Shown here: positions 47,980 through 57,681 of the stretch, one piece after another | Numbering within the stretch: position 1 is the stretch's first letter | Layout: each line of letters begins with the position of its first letter | Assembly: GCF_002029255.1 (NCBI RefSeq) | Contig: NZ_MZGT01000029.1 | Coordinates: forward strand, 1-64,000 | Direction of reading: 5' to 3' | Length of the DNA: 64,000 nt | DNA from: Clostridium chromiireducens | GTDB lineage: Bacteria; Bacillota; Clostridia; Clostridiales; Clostridiaceae | Made by a program: the position numbers and the translations under genes | Notes under the pieces: model-generated | Told to the model about the DNA's origin: nothing | What the model saw: the letters and a program-made list of their open reading frames with translations, nothing else | Database searches by the model: none

Positions 47980-48912
47980 TTATAAAGGCGCCTCACATAA
48001 ATTCAAGAATTCTTCTTCATTTAATAACTTTATATTTTGCCCTTTTTGCTTTAAATCCATCACTTTTTTAAGCTTATTACTCATTTCCTCTCTATGCAAA
48101 TCTTCTATATTTTTCGTATTAGTGACTATACAGGTTGTTTTCTTAGTTACAGAACTTCCTACAGTGCCACTAAGCTTTCTAACTAGATTTATTGCTTCAT
48201 CTCTTGTCATAGAAGCTAATCCACCAGTAAATACAATAATCTCATTTTCAAATGCAGTAGAATTAAGATTTTTTACTGTATTTTCATTTTGTTTTGAAAA
48301 CTGTTTATTAGATTTTTTTAAAACTTTTCCTTTTATTGAACATGGAGTATATTCAATTTTATTTACTGTACCTAAAGTCACTCCAACTAATTTTGATATT
48401 TCATTAATATCTTTACAGTTTAATTCTTTACTTATATTAGTTAAGATATTACCACAAGCTATTGCATCTGCTAAAGCATCATGGTGTTTAAATTCATATC
48501 CTAAAAAATTATTTACTGTATTAAGCCTTGCATTGTCAAGATTACTATAAAAATTTCTAGAAAGCTTCATTGTACATATATACTGAAATTTTGGCATTTC
48601 TATTTCATAAAGCTCTAATGTTCTTCTTAACACAGATATATCAAAAGAAGCATTATGAGCTATTATCAAATTATCATTAAAATATTGCTTAATTTTTTCC
48701 CACACTTTATCAAATTCTAATTCATCCTTTACCATACTAGGTCTTATTCCATGAATTCCAATATTTATTGGCATAAATCTCATTTCCTTAGGCTTTATTA
48801 AGTGATGTTCTTTTTCTACAATCTCACCATTTATTACAACAATAATTCCTATAGAACATGGACTATTTCTTTTTTCATTTGCAGTTTCAAAATCTATTGC
48901 TACAAAATTCAT
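47980..48912 (-). CDS. Exonuclease (DnaQ/epsilon type) with BRCT domain
   Basis: This 310-residue protein has an N-terminal DEDDh exonuclease with FVAIDFETAN (residues 3-12), LIIAHNASFDISVLRR and HHDALADAIACGN. The C-terminal BRCT domain is near IVFTGGLASMTRDEAINLVRKL. Such proteins process 3' ends in repair. The start at 48912 (MNFVAIDF) is favoured, behind GGGAGAAAA. Monocistronic. Confidence 0.92.
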   Translation of the reverse strand: MNFVAIDFETANEKRNSPCSIGIIVVINGEIVEKEHHLIKPKEMRFMPINIGIHGIRPSMVKDELEFDKVWEKIKQYFNDNLIIAHNASFDISVLRRTLELYEIEMPKFQYICTMKLSRNFYSNLDNARLNTVNNFLGYEFKHHDALADAIACGNILTNISKELNCKDINEISKLVGVTLGTVNKIEYTPCSIKGKVLKKSNKQFSKQNENTVKNLNSTAFENEIIVFTGGLASMTRDEAINLVRKLSGTVGSSVTKKTTCIVTNTKNIEDLHREEMSNKLKKVMDLKQKGQNIKLLNEEEFLNLCEAPL

Positions 48913-49294
48913 TGATTTTTCTCCCATATCTTTAATTATGATAAATTATTATACTAATTTTTTTATCATAAATTTATGTAAATTACAATGGAAACTCAGT
49001 TTGGATAGAACTCATTAATTCATGTTAAGGTTAATCAATACAAAATCAACTATTACTTTTTGTAATAGTGACAATTTAAATACATTGTTATACAGTGAAT
49101 TATTATAACCTTGTAAAAACTCTCGATATTTCTATAGTGAGTTTTTACTTTACGCTCGACTTTAAACCAATGCTTATAAATTAGTATCTTAAAAGTTATC
49201 AGGTTAATTTGTCCACTTTTATTTTTAGTCGTCTATTAAAAATAATATGTAATACAAAAGCTATGTATTATACTATATCCCTTGTTGTTCATGT
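48913..49294. other. Intergenic region with an inverted repeat
   Basis: GTAAAAACTC (49113-49122) and GAGTTTTTAC (49139-49148) are perfect 10-base arms around 16 bases, a likely terminator. Otherwise it is AT-rich without a gene. Confidence 0.5.
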
Positions 49295-49750
49295 CTAAAA
49301 AAGATGTAATACATTTTTCATCAATAGATAAATCCCCAATATAGTAAAGATAATTATTGTAACAATAGCTCTTCCTAGAAAGAAATTTTTCATATACCTA
49401 TCCCCTTTCAAGTCAAATTTAAATATTAGTAAACTTACAAAAACAATACCTAAAACAACAATTATTGCTGGCATAAAGTTTGAAGATGAATTTTTATTTA
49501 ATGCCATTCCGATAAATGCTCCAATAAATAATAACGCTGACATTACAAGAAATAGCTTTTTCTTGATTGAAGATACTACTCTTTTATCATCTAATTCTGT
49601 TTGAATTGGCAAAGTATGTCTTCCAAGCTCTAGTTTACAGCTTTCACAGCTTTTTATATGCTCTGTAACTAATTTAATACTATCTTCACTCGCAACGTTA
49701 TCTTTAACTAGCGGTATTAAATCCAATATGACATCACATGATATGTTCAA
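49295..49750 (-). CDS. Zinc-finger anti-sigma factor, membrane-anchored
   Basis: This 151-residue protein starts with TTG at 49750 behind GGAGG. It has the zf-HC2 motif EHIKSCESCKLEL (His-x3-Cys-x2-Cys) near residues 34-46. At least two membrane spans follow (about 68-85 and 95-115, plus a C-terminal one). It overlaps the sigma gene by four bases and would hold that sigma factor inactive until a signal. Confidence 0.88.
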   Translation of the reverse strand: MNISCDVILDLIPLVKDNVASEDSIKLVTEHIKSCESCKLELGRHTLPIQTELDDKRVVSSIKKKLFLVMSALLFIGAFIGMALNKNSSSNFMPAIIVVLGIVFVSLLIFKFDLKGDRYMKNFFLGRAIVTIIIFTILGIYLLMKNVLHLF

Positions 49751-50235
49751 ATTAATTCCTCCTTTTTCAAAACGGATTTGAGCCATTTCTTTGTTCTAAA
49801 ATCTAGTACTCTTGCCGAGTTTTCAGAAATACCTATTTTCTCTGATATTTCACAGTAACTTATCCCATCAACACGCATACTTACTACCTTTTGTACTTGC
49901 TCATCTTTGGTTTTTAAGAGTTCACACACTCTATGTGCTATTTGTTTTGTATTAAAGTTGTCAAAGGCACTATCTGCAATATATAACTCTAAAAGATCAC
50001 TATATTCCACAGCAGGCTTGTTTTTTCGTAAATTTTGCAACCATAAATGGCGAGCAATGCTAAATAACCAGGTTTTAATTGATGAATTCCCCTTAAATCT
50101 TCCAATAGAATAAATAGCCTTTATAAAGGTTTCTGAGAGCAAATCTTCTGAAAGGGTCTGATTATGAGTAATACTAAGCAAATAATTATATATATCCTGC
50201 TTATATTCTAAGTACAATTTTTCTATTTGCTTCAT
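49747..50235 (-). CDS. ECF-type RNA polymerase sigma factor
   Basis: This 162-residue protein has region 2 (SEDLLSETFIKAIYSIGRFKGNSSIKTWLFSIARHLW) and region 4 (VVSMRVDGISYCEISEKIGISENSARV). Small ECF sigma factors control envelope or antibiotic stress genes. It is coupled to the anti-sigma gene. The regulon is not evident in the window. Confidence 0.93.
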   Translation of the reverse strand: MKQIEKLYLEYKQDIYNYLLSITHNQTLSEDLLSETFIKAIYSIGRFKGNSSIKTWLFSIARHLWLQNLRKNKPAVEYSDLLELYIADSAFDNFNTKQIAHRVCELLKTKDEQVQKVVSMRVDGISYCEISEKIGISENSARVLDFRTKKWLKSVLKKEELI

Positions 50236-50305
50236 TTAAATCCCCCTTTCATATAATTAGTCACATTAAAACTCAAAATATTACACTACTCACAAAAAAA
50301 ATTTT

Positions 50306-50328
50306 AGCGTGCCAGTTTTAGACACGCT
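50306..50328 (-). terminator. Terminator after SDR 50570
   Basis: AGCGTG and CACGCT arms are followed by a long T-rich run on the minus strand (TTTTTTT). Confidence 0.7.
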
Positions 50329-50429
50329 TGTAGTAAATATAAAAAATCTTGTGCTACAATAGAAATTTGATTTCATCTATATTATGACCTAGTTTCATAA
50401 AAGTATCTACATGGACACTTGTTTAAAAT

Positions 50430-50577
50430 GGATTCTTAAGTTATACAAGACCAACAGATGTACTTAAAAAGGCTGATAATGAAAAACAAGAAGTTTTCAA
50501 GAAAGAACCGATTAGTTCATGCCCATGCTGGGCACACCAAAAAAATAGCAGAAAAAGTCAATGGTTTTATTAAATAA
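50430..50577 (+). pseudogene. IS630-type transposase and hydrolase-like remnants
   Basis: Plus-strand FLSYTRPTDVLKKADNEKQ resembles the IS630 N-terminal region. Further on, HAHAGHTKKIAEKVNGFIK ends with a stop and resembles the C-terminus of an alpha/beta hydrolase. Both are short and no start remains. It marks an old insertion. Confidence 0.5.
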
Positions 50578-51502
50578 ACTTTACCTTTGTCAGTTTTTCA
50601 GATACTTCCCAAAGCTTTGAAGCCACCTCAACATCCATAGCTTGTGGTGCAACTTTAGCTATCGTAGGATACCCTCTCATCTCTTTCATTTTTGATGGAC
50701 CATAATATGTTCCGCCTTTTACATTTTCTGCTGTCGCAGCATAAAGTGATGGCCATGCTCCATGAGCTGCTGGCTGAAATAAAAACGGACCCATTAAACG
50801 TCTTACAATTCCAGTTGGGCTATTCTTTCCAGCTCCATTAGGGATTAATTCCGTTCTTGATATCCCCGGATGTGTACTCATGCTAGTAATCCCCCAGCCA
50901 GCTGCATCACTTCGTCGTTGCAATTCAAATGCAAACATAAGGCATGCGAGTTTTGACTGACCATAGGTTACCATTGGTTTGTAATTGTGTTCTGATTGAA
51001 GATCACCAAATTCTATAACTCCTGCAGTATGAGCTAAACTACTCAATGTGATTACCCTAGGCTTGTCTCCTTTCTTAAGAAGAGGAAGCATTTGTGCTGT
51101 TAATGCAAAATGTCCAAAATAATTTGTACCCATTTGTAGTTCAAATCCATCTTTTGTAACCAAACGCTTAGGCGGAGCCATTACCGCTGCATTGTTTATA
51201 AGAATATCCAAACTTTTGCGCTCTGATCTCATTCGTTCACCAAAGGCCTCTATAGAAGCAAGATCTGCTAGGTCAAGTTTTTCAAAACGTATATTGCCAT
51301 TAGGATTTACTTTCTTAATCTTTCTTATAGCTTCTTCTCCTTTATCCTTATTTCTACCTGCCATTATAACTTCAGCTCCAGCACGTGTCATCTCCAATGC
51401 TGTCTCATAGCCAATTCCGCCTGTTCCAGTAATAACAACTGAACGACCTTTTTGTGAAGTAATATCTTCTGAAGTCCAATTTTTTTTCATATTTTTTGCC
51501 AT
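50570..51502 (-). CDS. Short-chain dehydrogenase/reductase
   Basis: This 310-residue Rossmann enzyme has VVITGTGGIGYETALEMTRAG (about residues 22-42), NNAAVMAPP and the catalytic YGQSK. It resembles retinol-dehydrogenase/protochlorophyllide-type SDRs. It is paralogous to the SDR at 55633 (shared TGTGG[IL]GYETAL, FELQMGTNYFGHFALTA, STHPGIS motifs). The substrate is unknown. Confidence 0.9.
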   Translation of the reverse strand: MAKNMKKNWTSEDITSQKGRSVVITGTGGIGYETALEMTRAGAEVIMAGRNKDKGEEAIRKIKKVNPNGNIRFEKLDLADLASIEAFGERMRSERKSLDILINNAAVMAPPKRLVTKDGFELQMGTNYFGHFALTAQMLPLLKKGDKPRVITLSSLAHTAGVIEFGDLQSEHNYKPMVTYGQSKLACLMFAFELQRRSDAAGWGITSMSTHPGISRTELIPNGAGKNSPTGIVRRLMGPFLFQPAAHGAWPSLYAATAENVKGGTYYGPSKMKEMRGYPTIAKVAPQAMDVEVASKLWEVSEKLTKVKFI

Positions 51503-51618
51503 AATAACAGCTCCTTATTATTTTATAATTATTGAGATTCCGTAAATGAGTATTATGTCTACTTCGCACCTTTAAGCTAATCTATAGGTTTTATTGGAAC
51601 TGTTGAGTATAACGCAAT

Positions 51619-52701
51619 TTAATTGCTAATAGGCAATTTAATATGTATTCTTATCATATCATCCTCACATTCAGCCCAAACCTCACCATAATGAAGTGCT
51701 ATAATTTTTTGTGATATTGCCAATCCCAGTCCTGAACCTTCAATTTTGCTTGATCTTGAAATATCAACTCTATAAAATTTCTCAAACATCTTATTCAACT
51801 TGTCCTGTTCAATATGTTTACCCTTGTTTGAAATAGAAATATGAGTGTAGTCTGACTTGTTTTCTGCCTTGATAATAATTTCTGATGGTTTAATACTATA
51901 CTTTTCTGCATTATTTAAAATGTTATCAAAAACTCTGACTATTTTTTCAATATCTATTTTAATTGGGATTTCTTCAGCTATATCTGTTATAATACTTAAA
52001 CCTTTAGTTTCAAGCACTGGAGTATATTCTCCTAGTATTTGAATAAGTATAGAACTCAAATCCACTTCTTCAAGTTTTAAGGATATATCTCTACTAGATA
52101 GCTTTGTGTACTCGAATAATTCATCAATAAGATTTTTCAATTTTATTGATAAGTTATATGTTGAGATTAAATGTTCCTTCTCTTCTTCTTTACTTTTATA
52201 TTTTTCATTTTTTAAAATATCTATATATCCAATTATCGCTGTTAAAGGAGTTCTTAAATCATGAGAAACATTGGTTATTAACTCAGTCTTTGTATTCTCT
52301 ATTCCTCTTTCATGTTCAAACTTATCCTTTAGCTCCAAAGACATAGAATTAATGCTTTTGCAAAGTTCTGCTAATTCATCATTCCCACGTACTTTCAAGG
52401 TTGAACCTAATTGTTCATTTGCAATTTTAGATACTTCTTCAGAAATATATTTGATATATTTTATTTTCTTATTTACTAATGATAAGAAAATGGCCAAAAA
52501 AGCTGCTATTCCAATTGCAGAGATAAGAAAGCTTATAATACAATAATCTATTACTTCCCCAGCATTATCTCTTGCCAAGAAATAAGGTATAGTAATAAAA
52601 GTCGAAGATATATATACTAACAAAAATGCAAATGAGACAGAAATTATAATTGATAATATAAGTTCAACACTGATTTTTTTTGTAAATATTGAAAATTTCA
52701 T
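51619..52701 (-). CDS. Sensor histidine kinase, VanS-like
   Basis: This 360-residue kinase has two spans (about residues 12-32 and 50-72), HAMP, HisKA with NVSHDLRTPLTAIIGYIDIL (about residues 148-167), and a C-terminal ATPase with DNILNNAEKYS and GSGLGLAIS. The short external loop implies sensing inside or at the membrane, as in cell-envelope sensors. It overlaps the response regulator by four bases. Confidence 0.94.
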   Translation of the reverse strand: MKFSIFTKKISVELILSIIISVSFAFLLVYISSTFITIPYFLARDNAGEVIDYCIISFLISAIGIAAFLAIFLSLVNKKIKYIKYISEEVSKIANEQLGSTLKVRGNDELAELCKSINSMSLELKDKFEHERGIENTKTELITNVSHDLRTPLTAIIGYIDILKNEKYKSKEEEKEHLISTYNLSIKLKNLIDELFEYTKLSSRDISLKLEEVDLSSILIQILGEYTPVLETKGLSIITDIAEEIPIKIDIEKIVRVFDNILNNAEKYSIKPSEIIIKAENKSDYTHISISNKGKHIEQDKLNKMFEKFYRVDISRSSKIEGSGLGLAISQKIIALHYGEVWAECEDDMIRIHIKLPISN

Positions 52702-53384
52702 ATCTTATACCCAACTCCCCAAACAGTCTTGATATATATAGGTTTTCTTGGGTCTTCCTCAATTTTTTCTCTTATCTTTGTTATATGCACCATAACTGCA
52801 TTATCTGATTTATAAAAGATTTCTCCCCATACTCTTTCGTAAATCTTTTTTATACTGAAAACAATTCCTTTATTACTTGCAAGAAGTTCAAGTATATCAA
52901 ATTCTTTTGGTGTAAGTCTGATCTCATTGCCTCCTGAATACACTTGCCTTGTATCGGTATTTATTATCAAGTTACCAATTTCAATTATATTCTTTGCTAT
53001 ATTTTGGGGAGTGGAGTATTTTGTATATCTTCTAAGCTGCGACTTAACTCTTGCAATAAGTTCCATAGCATTAAAGGGCTTTGTTATATAGTCATCAGCA
53101 CCTGATGCCAGACCATGAATTTTATCAAGTTCTTCTGATTTTGCAGATAAAAAGATAATAGGCATCATATTAACTTCTCTAATTTTCATACAGAGTTCTA
53201 TCCCATCCATAATCGGCATCATGATGTCTAAAAGGATAAGATCAATATTATATTCATCAATAAGTTTAAGAGCCTGTTCTCCATTTTCTGCTTTTAACAC
53301 CTCATAGCCTTCGTTTTCTAAATATATCCCTGTAATTTTTCTTATTTCACTATCATCATCAACTATTAAAATTTTGTTTGACAT
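52698..53384 (-). CDS. OmpR-type response regulator, VanR-like
   Basis: This 228-residue regulator has a receiver domain with ILIVDDD, phospho-acceptor Asp in LLDIMMPIMDG, KPFNAMELIARV, and a winged-helix effector with RLTPKEFDILELLASNKG. The start at 53384 follows AAAGGAG. In the same operon are a methyltransferase upstream and the sensor kinase downstream. Confidence 0.95.
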   Translation of the reverse strand: MSNKILIVDDDSEIRKITGIYLENEGYEVLKAENGEQALKLIDEYNIDLILLDIMMPIMDGIELCMKIREVNMMPIIFLSAKSEELDKIHGLASGADDYITKPFNAMELIARVKSQLRRYTKYSTPQNIAKNIIEIGNLIINTDTRQVYSGGNEIRLTPKEFDILELLASNKGIVFSIKKIYERVWGEIFYKSDNAVMVHITKIREKIEEDPRKPIYIKTVWGVGYKI

Positions 53385-53401
53385 AAAGTTACTCCTTTTC
53401 T

Positions 53402-53962
53402 TTAAGAATTTTGACATTTTAGTACATAAGCTGGCGGAACATTAAGTACCACTCTTTCTAAATCTATTTTTTTAAAAAATCCTGCAATAAATTCTTTCTT
53501 TAAAAGAGTGTACTGAAAAGTTATAAATAACCCATCTTTCTTCAATATACTTCTAGTTTTTCTTAATATGTTATTTGAAACATTCTTAGGTAAACTTGCA
53601 AAAGGTAGACCTGAAACTACATAATCAACTTCATTAATATTGTGCTCTTTTAAATATTTATCTACATTTTCAGCAGAGTCATTTTTTAAGATAATTTTAT
53701 CATATCCCTTATATCTTTCCTCTAGTTGCTTACAAAATTCTTTATTAAATTCTAACAGCAGTAATATCGTGTCCTTTCTTTTCCCCTCTACAAGCTTGTC
53801 TGTAAATACACCTGTACCTGGTCCGTATTCAACTATGCACTTTGCATTTTCAAAATCAATATCTCTGATCATTTTCTCAGCTAACCTTTGTGAACTAGGA
53901 GCCACGGCTCCAACAATTCTTGGCGATTTAAAATATTCTCTCAGAAATTTTACTATCTTCAC
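53402..53962 (-). CDS. Phospholipid N-methyltransferase-like SAM enzyme
   Basis: This 186-residue class I methyltransferase has motif I VEYGPGTGVFTDKL and VSGLPFASLP. The family contains phosphatidylethanolamine methyltransferases and rRNA adenine-dimethylase relatives. It is followed by the VanRS-like pair after 17 bp. The substrate is likely a membrane lipid, but this is not shown. Confidence 0.8.
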   Translation of the reverse strand: MKIVKFLREYFKSPRIVGAVAPSSQRLAEKMIRDIDFENAKCIVEYGPGTGVFTDKLVEGKRKDTILLLLEFNKEFCKQLEERYKGYDKIILKNDSAENVDKYLKEHNINEVDYVVSGLPFASLPKNVSNNILRKTRSILKKDGLFITFQYTLLKKEFIAGFFKKIDLERVVLNVPPAYVLKCQNS

Positions 53963-54741
53963 ACTAAATCTTCCCCCTTATTTTTAATAATTGATGGACA
54001 GCTATTGCTGATTTGTTTTAAGAATTATTACATGGTCCTAGTATAAAGATAAAAGCTTAACATTCTCCCCCAAAAAATCTTAAGAATTCTTAAGAAAATG
54101 ACTGTTACAAATCATTATTCAAATGTGTTTCCATGTGCAATTTAGAAAGACATAGATTTGTTGCCTATGCCACTAATTCAATTAAAAATAACATGAATGA
54201 TCTTATAAAACGAATTAAAACTAGAAGCTCAACTGGAGGATATGATGCTTTAAGTCTCCTTGATGATTTTGAAAAAGAACTTTAGATTTTATTTTCTTTA
54301 AAAACAATACAGTTCAAAAATATACTCATTTTTAAAATATGTGCAACTCTACAGCTACTCGAAAAAAGAAAGTTGCTTTAAATAAAATCTTCAACTATAT
54401 TTCCTTAAATTATCAAGCTTAAGAGCTCCAAGATTACTAAATTCTTGGAGCTTTTATTTTCATAATGAGATTATTAAGTTCAGATATACTGTCAAATGAA
54501 CTTGTTATTTTTTGATTTTGCTGACGCACTCTTGTTAAATGTGTGAAAGTTCTGAATTGCAGCATAGCTGCTTTTTTTATAGGTGTATATTCTTCTATGG
54601 TAATATTCTTCAGAATAAATATTGTTTAGAATATCTATTCTAGTATTCTTTAGATGCATCCAGCAAAATTCTCAGCAACTGGAATAAATGCATGCACCTT
54701 ATTTCGGTAAGTTCTATGCTAAAGTATAGTTTTCAACTTGT
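53963..54741. other. Long non-coding stretch with remnants, a terminator and repeat copy 2
   Basis: A plus-strand frame ending at 54285 reads AYATNSIKNNMNDLIKRIKT, possibly a decayed gene C-terminus, with no start. Terminator arms AAGAGCTCCAAGA/TCTTGGAGCTTTT lie at 54421-54460. The dispersed repeat is at 54586-54618, with TAGAATA/TATTCTA palindromic units to 54655. No intact gene is seen. Confidence 0.45.
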
Positions 54742-55614
54742 TTATCTATATCTAAGCTCATTTGAATTGTATATCGTTATGGCGGAGAGAATACTCACAA
54801 ACATCATCGTAAATACACAAACTAAGCCCATAGAACTAAATATTTCTCTATTTCCCGTTTCCACCAAAGCTTGCCCTATAAAGCTCAAGCCTTGTATCCC
54901 ATATATGATTGATGCTTCAAGCCAGAATGTTTTCTTAAAATCATCTCTTTTTTCCACTATATCATATCTTGAGATGTAGATGGAAAAAATCTGTAGAAAT
55001 ATATAGACTACTAAAAACCAACCTAAATAGTTTGAAATTGGAACGTTAAAGTAACTGCCTCCATCCTCCCATATCCATACTTTATAAACTGTTGCAGTAA
55101 TAGGATCCATAACTACATCCCACATTACCATAATAAAAGATGCAATTAACGGTACTAGGAATACATGAGCACCTTTAAGTCTTTTGCCAGTCTGTCCATT
55201 TAGTATGTTTGATAAAGTCCATGCCATATAACCCATTCCAAAGTAAGCAGGCATTATTAATAATGGGACTTCCAATATTCGTGGACCAGACATGGTATAG
55301 TGATAATTCCCAAAAGGAAACCCCATGTAAATACTTAAAGCCTCAAAGGAATTACTGACTATCCACGTAACTACAAAAAATATAGCCATATTTTTGAATC
55401 CATAACGCTTACCCCCATGAATAAACGCCAAAAGGCATATGCAAAGAGCACCCGCAGGCCTTGCAACGTCACTTAAAGGGTTGTGTGGGGCAACTAGAAT
55501 TGAAGTATACAGTATAAATACAACTGCAATTAATGACCATCTTAAAAAACTAAATTCTTTATTTTTATTCGTTGTTATTATATTTTCATTTAAACTAATT
55601 GAACTATTTGACAT
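54742..55614 (-). CDS. Carotenoid biosynthesis-type membrane protein (CruF/DUF422-like)
   Basis: This 290-residue polytopic protein has about seven to eight spans. It contains FVVTWIVSNSFEALSIYMGFPFGNYHYT and MVMWDVVMDPITATVYKVWIWEDGG, as in carotenoid hydratases. No other carotenoid genes are present, so a role in another lipid is possible. It follows an SDR after 18 bp in the same operon. Confidence 0.8.
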   Translation of the reverse strand: MSNSSISLNENIITTNKNKEFSFLRWSLIAVVFILYTSILVAPHNPLSDVARPAGALCICLLAFIHGGKRYGFKNMAIFFVVTWIVSNSFEALSIYMGFPFGNYHYTMSGPRILEVPLLIMPAYFGMGYMAWTLSNILNGQTGKRLKGAHVFLVPLIASFIMVMWDVVMDPITATVYKVWIWEDGGSYFNVPISNYLGWFLVVYIFLQIFSIYISRYDIVEKRDDFKKTFWLEASIIYGIQGLSFIGQALVETGNREIFSSMGLVCVFTMMFVSILSAITIYNSNELRYR

Positions 55615-55632
55615 AGCTTTTCCTCCTCATTT

Positions 55633-56586
55633 TTATTTTTCACACATTGATGCTATCTTGTCAAAATCTACACTCGTTAACTGTTTTGAAACTTCCCATA
55701 AGCGTTTTGCAACATTTACATCTTGTGCTTTAGTCGGTATCTTAGCTTGTCCAGGTAGACCTTTAATTTCATAAAATCCACCCGGTCCGTAATACCCTCC
55801 GCCTTCAGCATTTGGTGCAGCTGCTGCGTACAGGGAAGGTAACGCTCCATTTTGAGCCGATTGTCGCATAAATGTAAAGATATTTAACATCCTTGCTAAT
55901 AAACTTTTTTCACCTGGACCATTGGCCATCAAATCCGTACTTGAAATTCCTGGATGAGATGCGATGCTCATGATACCCCAACCTGCTGCATCACTACGAC
56001 GTTGAAGTTCTAAAGTAAACATTAAATCTGCAAGTTTTGATTGATCATAAGCATCCATTGAGTGATAATTACGCTCTGACTGCAAGTCATCAAAATTAAT
56101 TTTAGCTTTTCTTTCTCTGTTTGCCATACTGCTGACAGTGACCACTCGCGGTTTATTTCCTTTTCTTAATAGTGGCATTAGATGAGCAGTTAATGCAAAG
56201 TGCCCAAGGTAATTTGTCCCAAATTGCAACTCAAATCCATCCTTAGTGACTTTTCGCTTTGGTGGCGTCATCACACCTGCATTATTGATAAGTAGGTCGA
56301 GGCTTTGACGCTGATTTTTTATACGAGCACCAAATGCTTCTATAGATGCAAGATCAGCTAAGTCGATACTCTCAAAGCGTATATTAGCTGAAGGAACTAT
56401 TGTACGAATTTTATTTACTGATTCAGCTCCCTTTTTTTCATTACGACCTGCAAAAATGACCTCTGCTCCTGCACGAACCAAAACCAATGCCGTCTCGTAT
56501 CCCAATCCACCTGTACCTGTAATGATAACTGAACGACTATGTTGTTTGGGAATATTGATATTTATCCATTCTTCTGATTTTTTCAT
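55633..56586 (-). CDS. Short-chain dehydrogenase/reductase
   Basis: This 317-residue enzyme has VIITGTGGLGYETALVLVRAG, NNAGVMTPP and the catalytic YDQSK. It is paralogous to the gene at 50570 and is the first gene of an operon with the CruF-like protein. A TetR-type palindrome (GTAACGTTAC core) lies about 160 bp upstream. Confidence 0.9.
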   Translation of the reverse strand: MKKSEEWININIPKQHSRSVIITGTGGLGYETALVLVRAGAEVIFAGRNEKKGAESVNKIRTIVPSANIRFESIDLADLASIEAFGARIKNQRQSLDLLINNAGVMTPPKRKVTKDGFELQFGTNYLGHFALTAHLMPLLRKGNKPRVVTVSSMANRERKAKINFDDLQSERNYHSMDAYDQSKLADLMFTLELQRRSDAAGWGIMSIASHPGISSTDLMANGPGEKSLLARMLNIFTFMRQSAQNGALPSLYAAAAPNAEGGGYYGPGGFYEIKGLPGQAKIPTKAQDVNVAKRLWEVSKQLTSVDFDKIASMCEK

Positions 56587-56740
56587 GCTTTTTCCCCTTC
56601 CTATCTCTAATTAATGTTATAAGTTGCAACTCCCTTGTGGTGAATATTCTTGAAATCTCCTGTTAATTGGACATTGTTGTTTTGTTTTTTACTTAAGATA
56701 AAATCTCGTTAATTTGTTAAACTTTTTATCGTTCCGTTAT

Positions 56741-56757
56741 ATTTGTAACGTTACATA
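56741..56757. promoter_or_regulatory. TetR operator-like site, degenerate copy
   Basis: The core GTAACGTTAC (56745-56754) with flanking half sites matches the perfect palindrome at 57047-57072. It lies in the SDR promoter region and is a candidate for regulation by the TetR at 57154. Confidence 0.6.
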
Positions 56758-56885
56758 TGCAACGGATTAATTCTTATATTATATTGCTAATCACCTGAAG
56801 TCAATACTCTCAAGGCCGTCTGTTACAATAGAGAAAAATTTGTTACGCATGATTCATAAACTGAAGCTCAAAAAATCACATGATT
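56758..56885 (+). repeat. Decayed duplicate of the TetR promoter and 5' end
   Basis: The sequence AATTCTTATATTATATTGCTAAT and onwards parallels 57071-57200, ending in a degraded version of the TetR start (GATTCATAAACTGAAGCTCAAA against GATTCTTATACCGAGGTCCAAA). The reading frame is lost. A tandem duplication followed by decay explains both operator copies. Confidence 0.6.
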
Positions 56886-57046
56886 TCAATATGGTTGCAA
56901 TGGTACATCATAATCTATACCTATGTTTGAGTTTGCTTGTACCTTAGGCAATATCCGCCCATTATAAATCTGGGAAAATTCTTAATGAAGAAATGAGATT
57001 TATGGAATTGTTATTTCGGAACATCTGTAGTTATCCATTTTCTAAA

Positions 57047-57072
57047 TTACAAGTGTAACGTTACACTTGTAA
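57047..57072. promoter_or_regulatory. Perfect 26-bp palindrome, probable TetR operator
   Basis: The 13-base half sites, reading TTACAAGTGTAAC, are exact inverted copies with no spacer. It ends 81 bp before the TTG start of the TetR gene. Autoregulation and control of the SDR operon are plausible. Confidence 0.75.
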
Positions 57073-57153
57073 TGGATTTATTCTTATATTATAATGTTAA
57101 TTATTGAAATTTATATTCCCAAAGTCATCTATTACATAAAGGGGGAATTTATT

Positions 57154-57681
57154 TTGCCTGATTCTTATACCGAGGTCCAAAAAAAACTCACAAAAGAAAG
57201 TATATTTATTGCCCTGATAAAATTATTAGAAAAACATCAGTTTAATGAAGTAACCATAACGCAGATAACTAATCTTGCAGGTGTATCAAGAATGGCTTTC
57301 TATAGAAACTATAATGTTAAAGAAGATATTATAACCACCTATCTGGATGAGCTGTTCAATGAATTTATGAATGAAATTAAAAATTCAAGGGCCAGCGAAA
57401 AATACGATGTTGCGTTGCTTTACTTTTCTTATTTTAAAGAAAGGAAAGATTTTATTGAAGTATTAATTAAGTCAGGATTGATATATATCTTTTATGATAG
57501 ATTAAGTTGTTATTTATTCAACTTTCTTGAGAGTATAGGTGGTAATAACTTGCCATATAATAATTATCTTACAAGATACGCATCGGGTGGCCTCTACAGC
57601 ATTTTAATAGAATGGATAAATAACGATACTAAGGAGAGTGTTGAAGAAATGGCCAAACTTATTGCTGAAATTAATATTTAA
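57154..57681 (+). CDS. TetR family transcriptional regulator
   Basis: This 175-residue protein has the HTH FNEVTITQITNLAGVSRMAFYRNYNVKED (about residues 27-55) and a C-terminal TetR_C-like helical region. The TTG start at 57154 follows GGGGG. It lies behind the 26-bp palindrome and diverges from the SDR-CruF-like operon, which it probably represses. Confidence 0.9.
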   Translation: MPDSYTEVQKKLTKESIFIALIKLLEKHQFNEVTITQITNLAGVSRMAFYRNYNVKEDIITTYLDELFNEFMNEIKNSRASEKYDVALLYFSYFKERKDFIEVLIKSGLIYIFYDRLSCYLFNFLESIGGNNLPYNNYLTRYASGGLYSILIEWINNDTKESVEEMAKLIAEINI

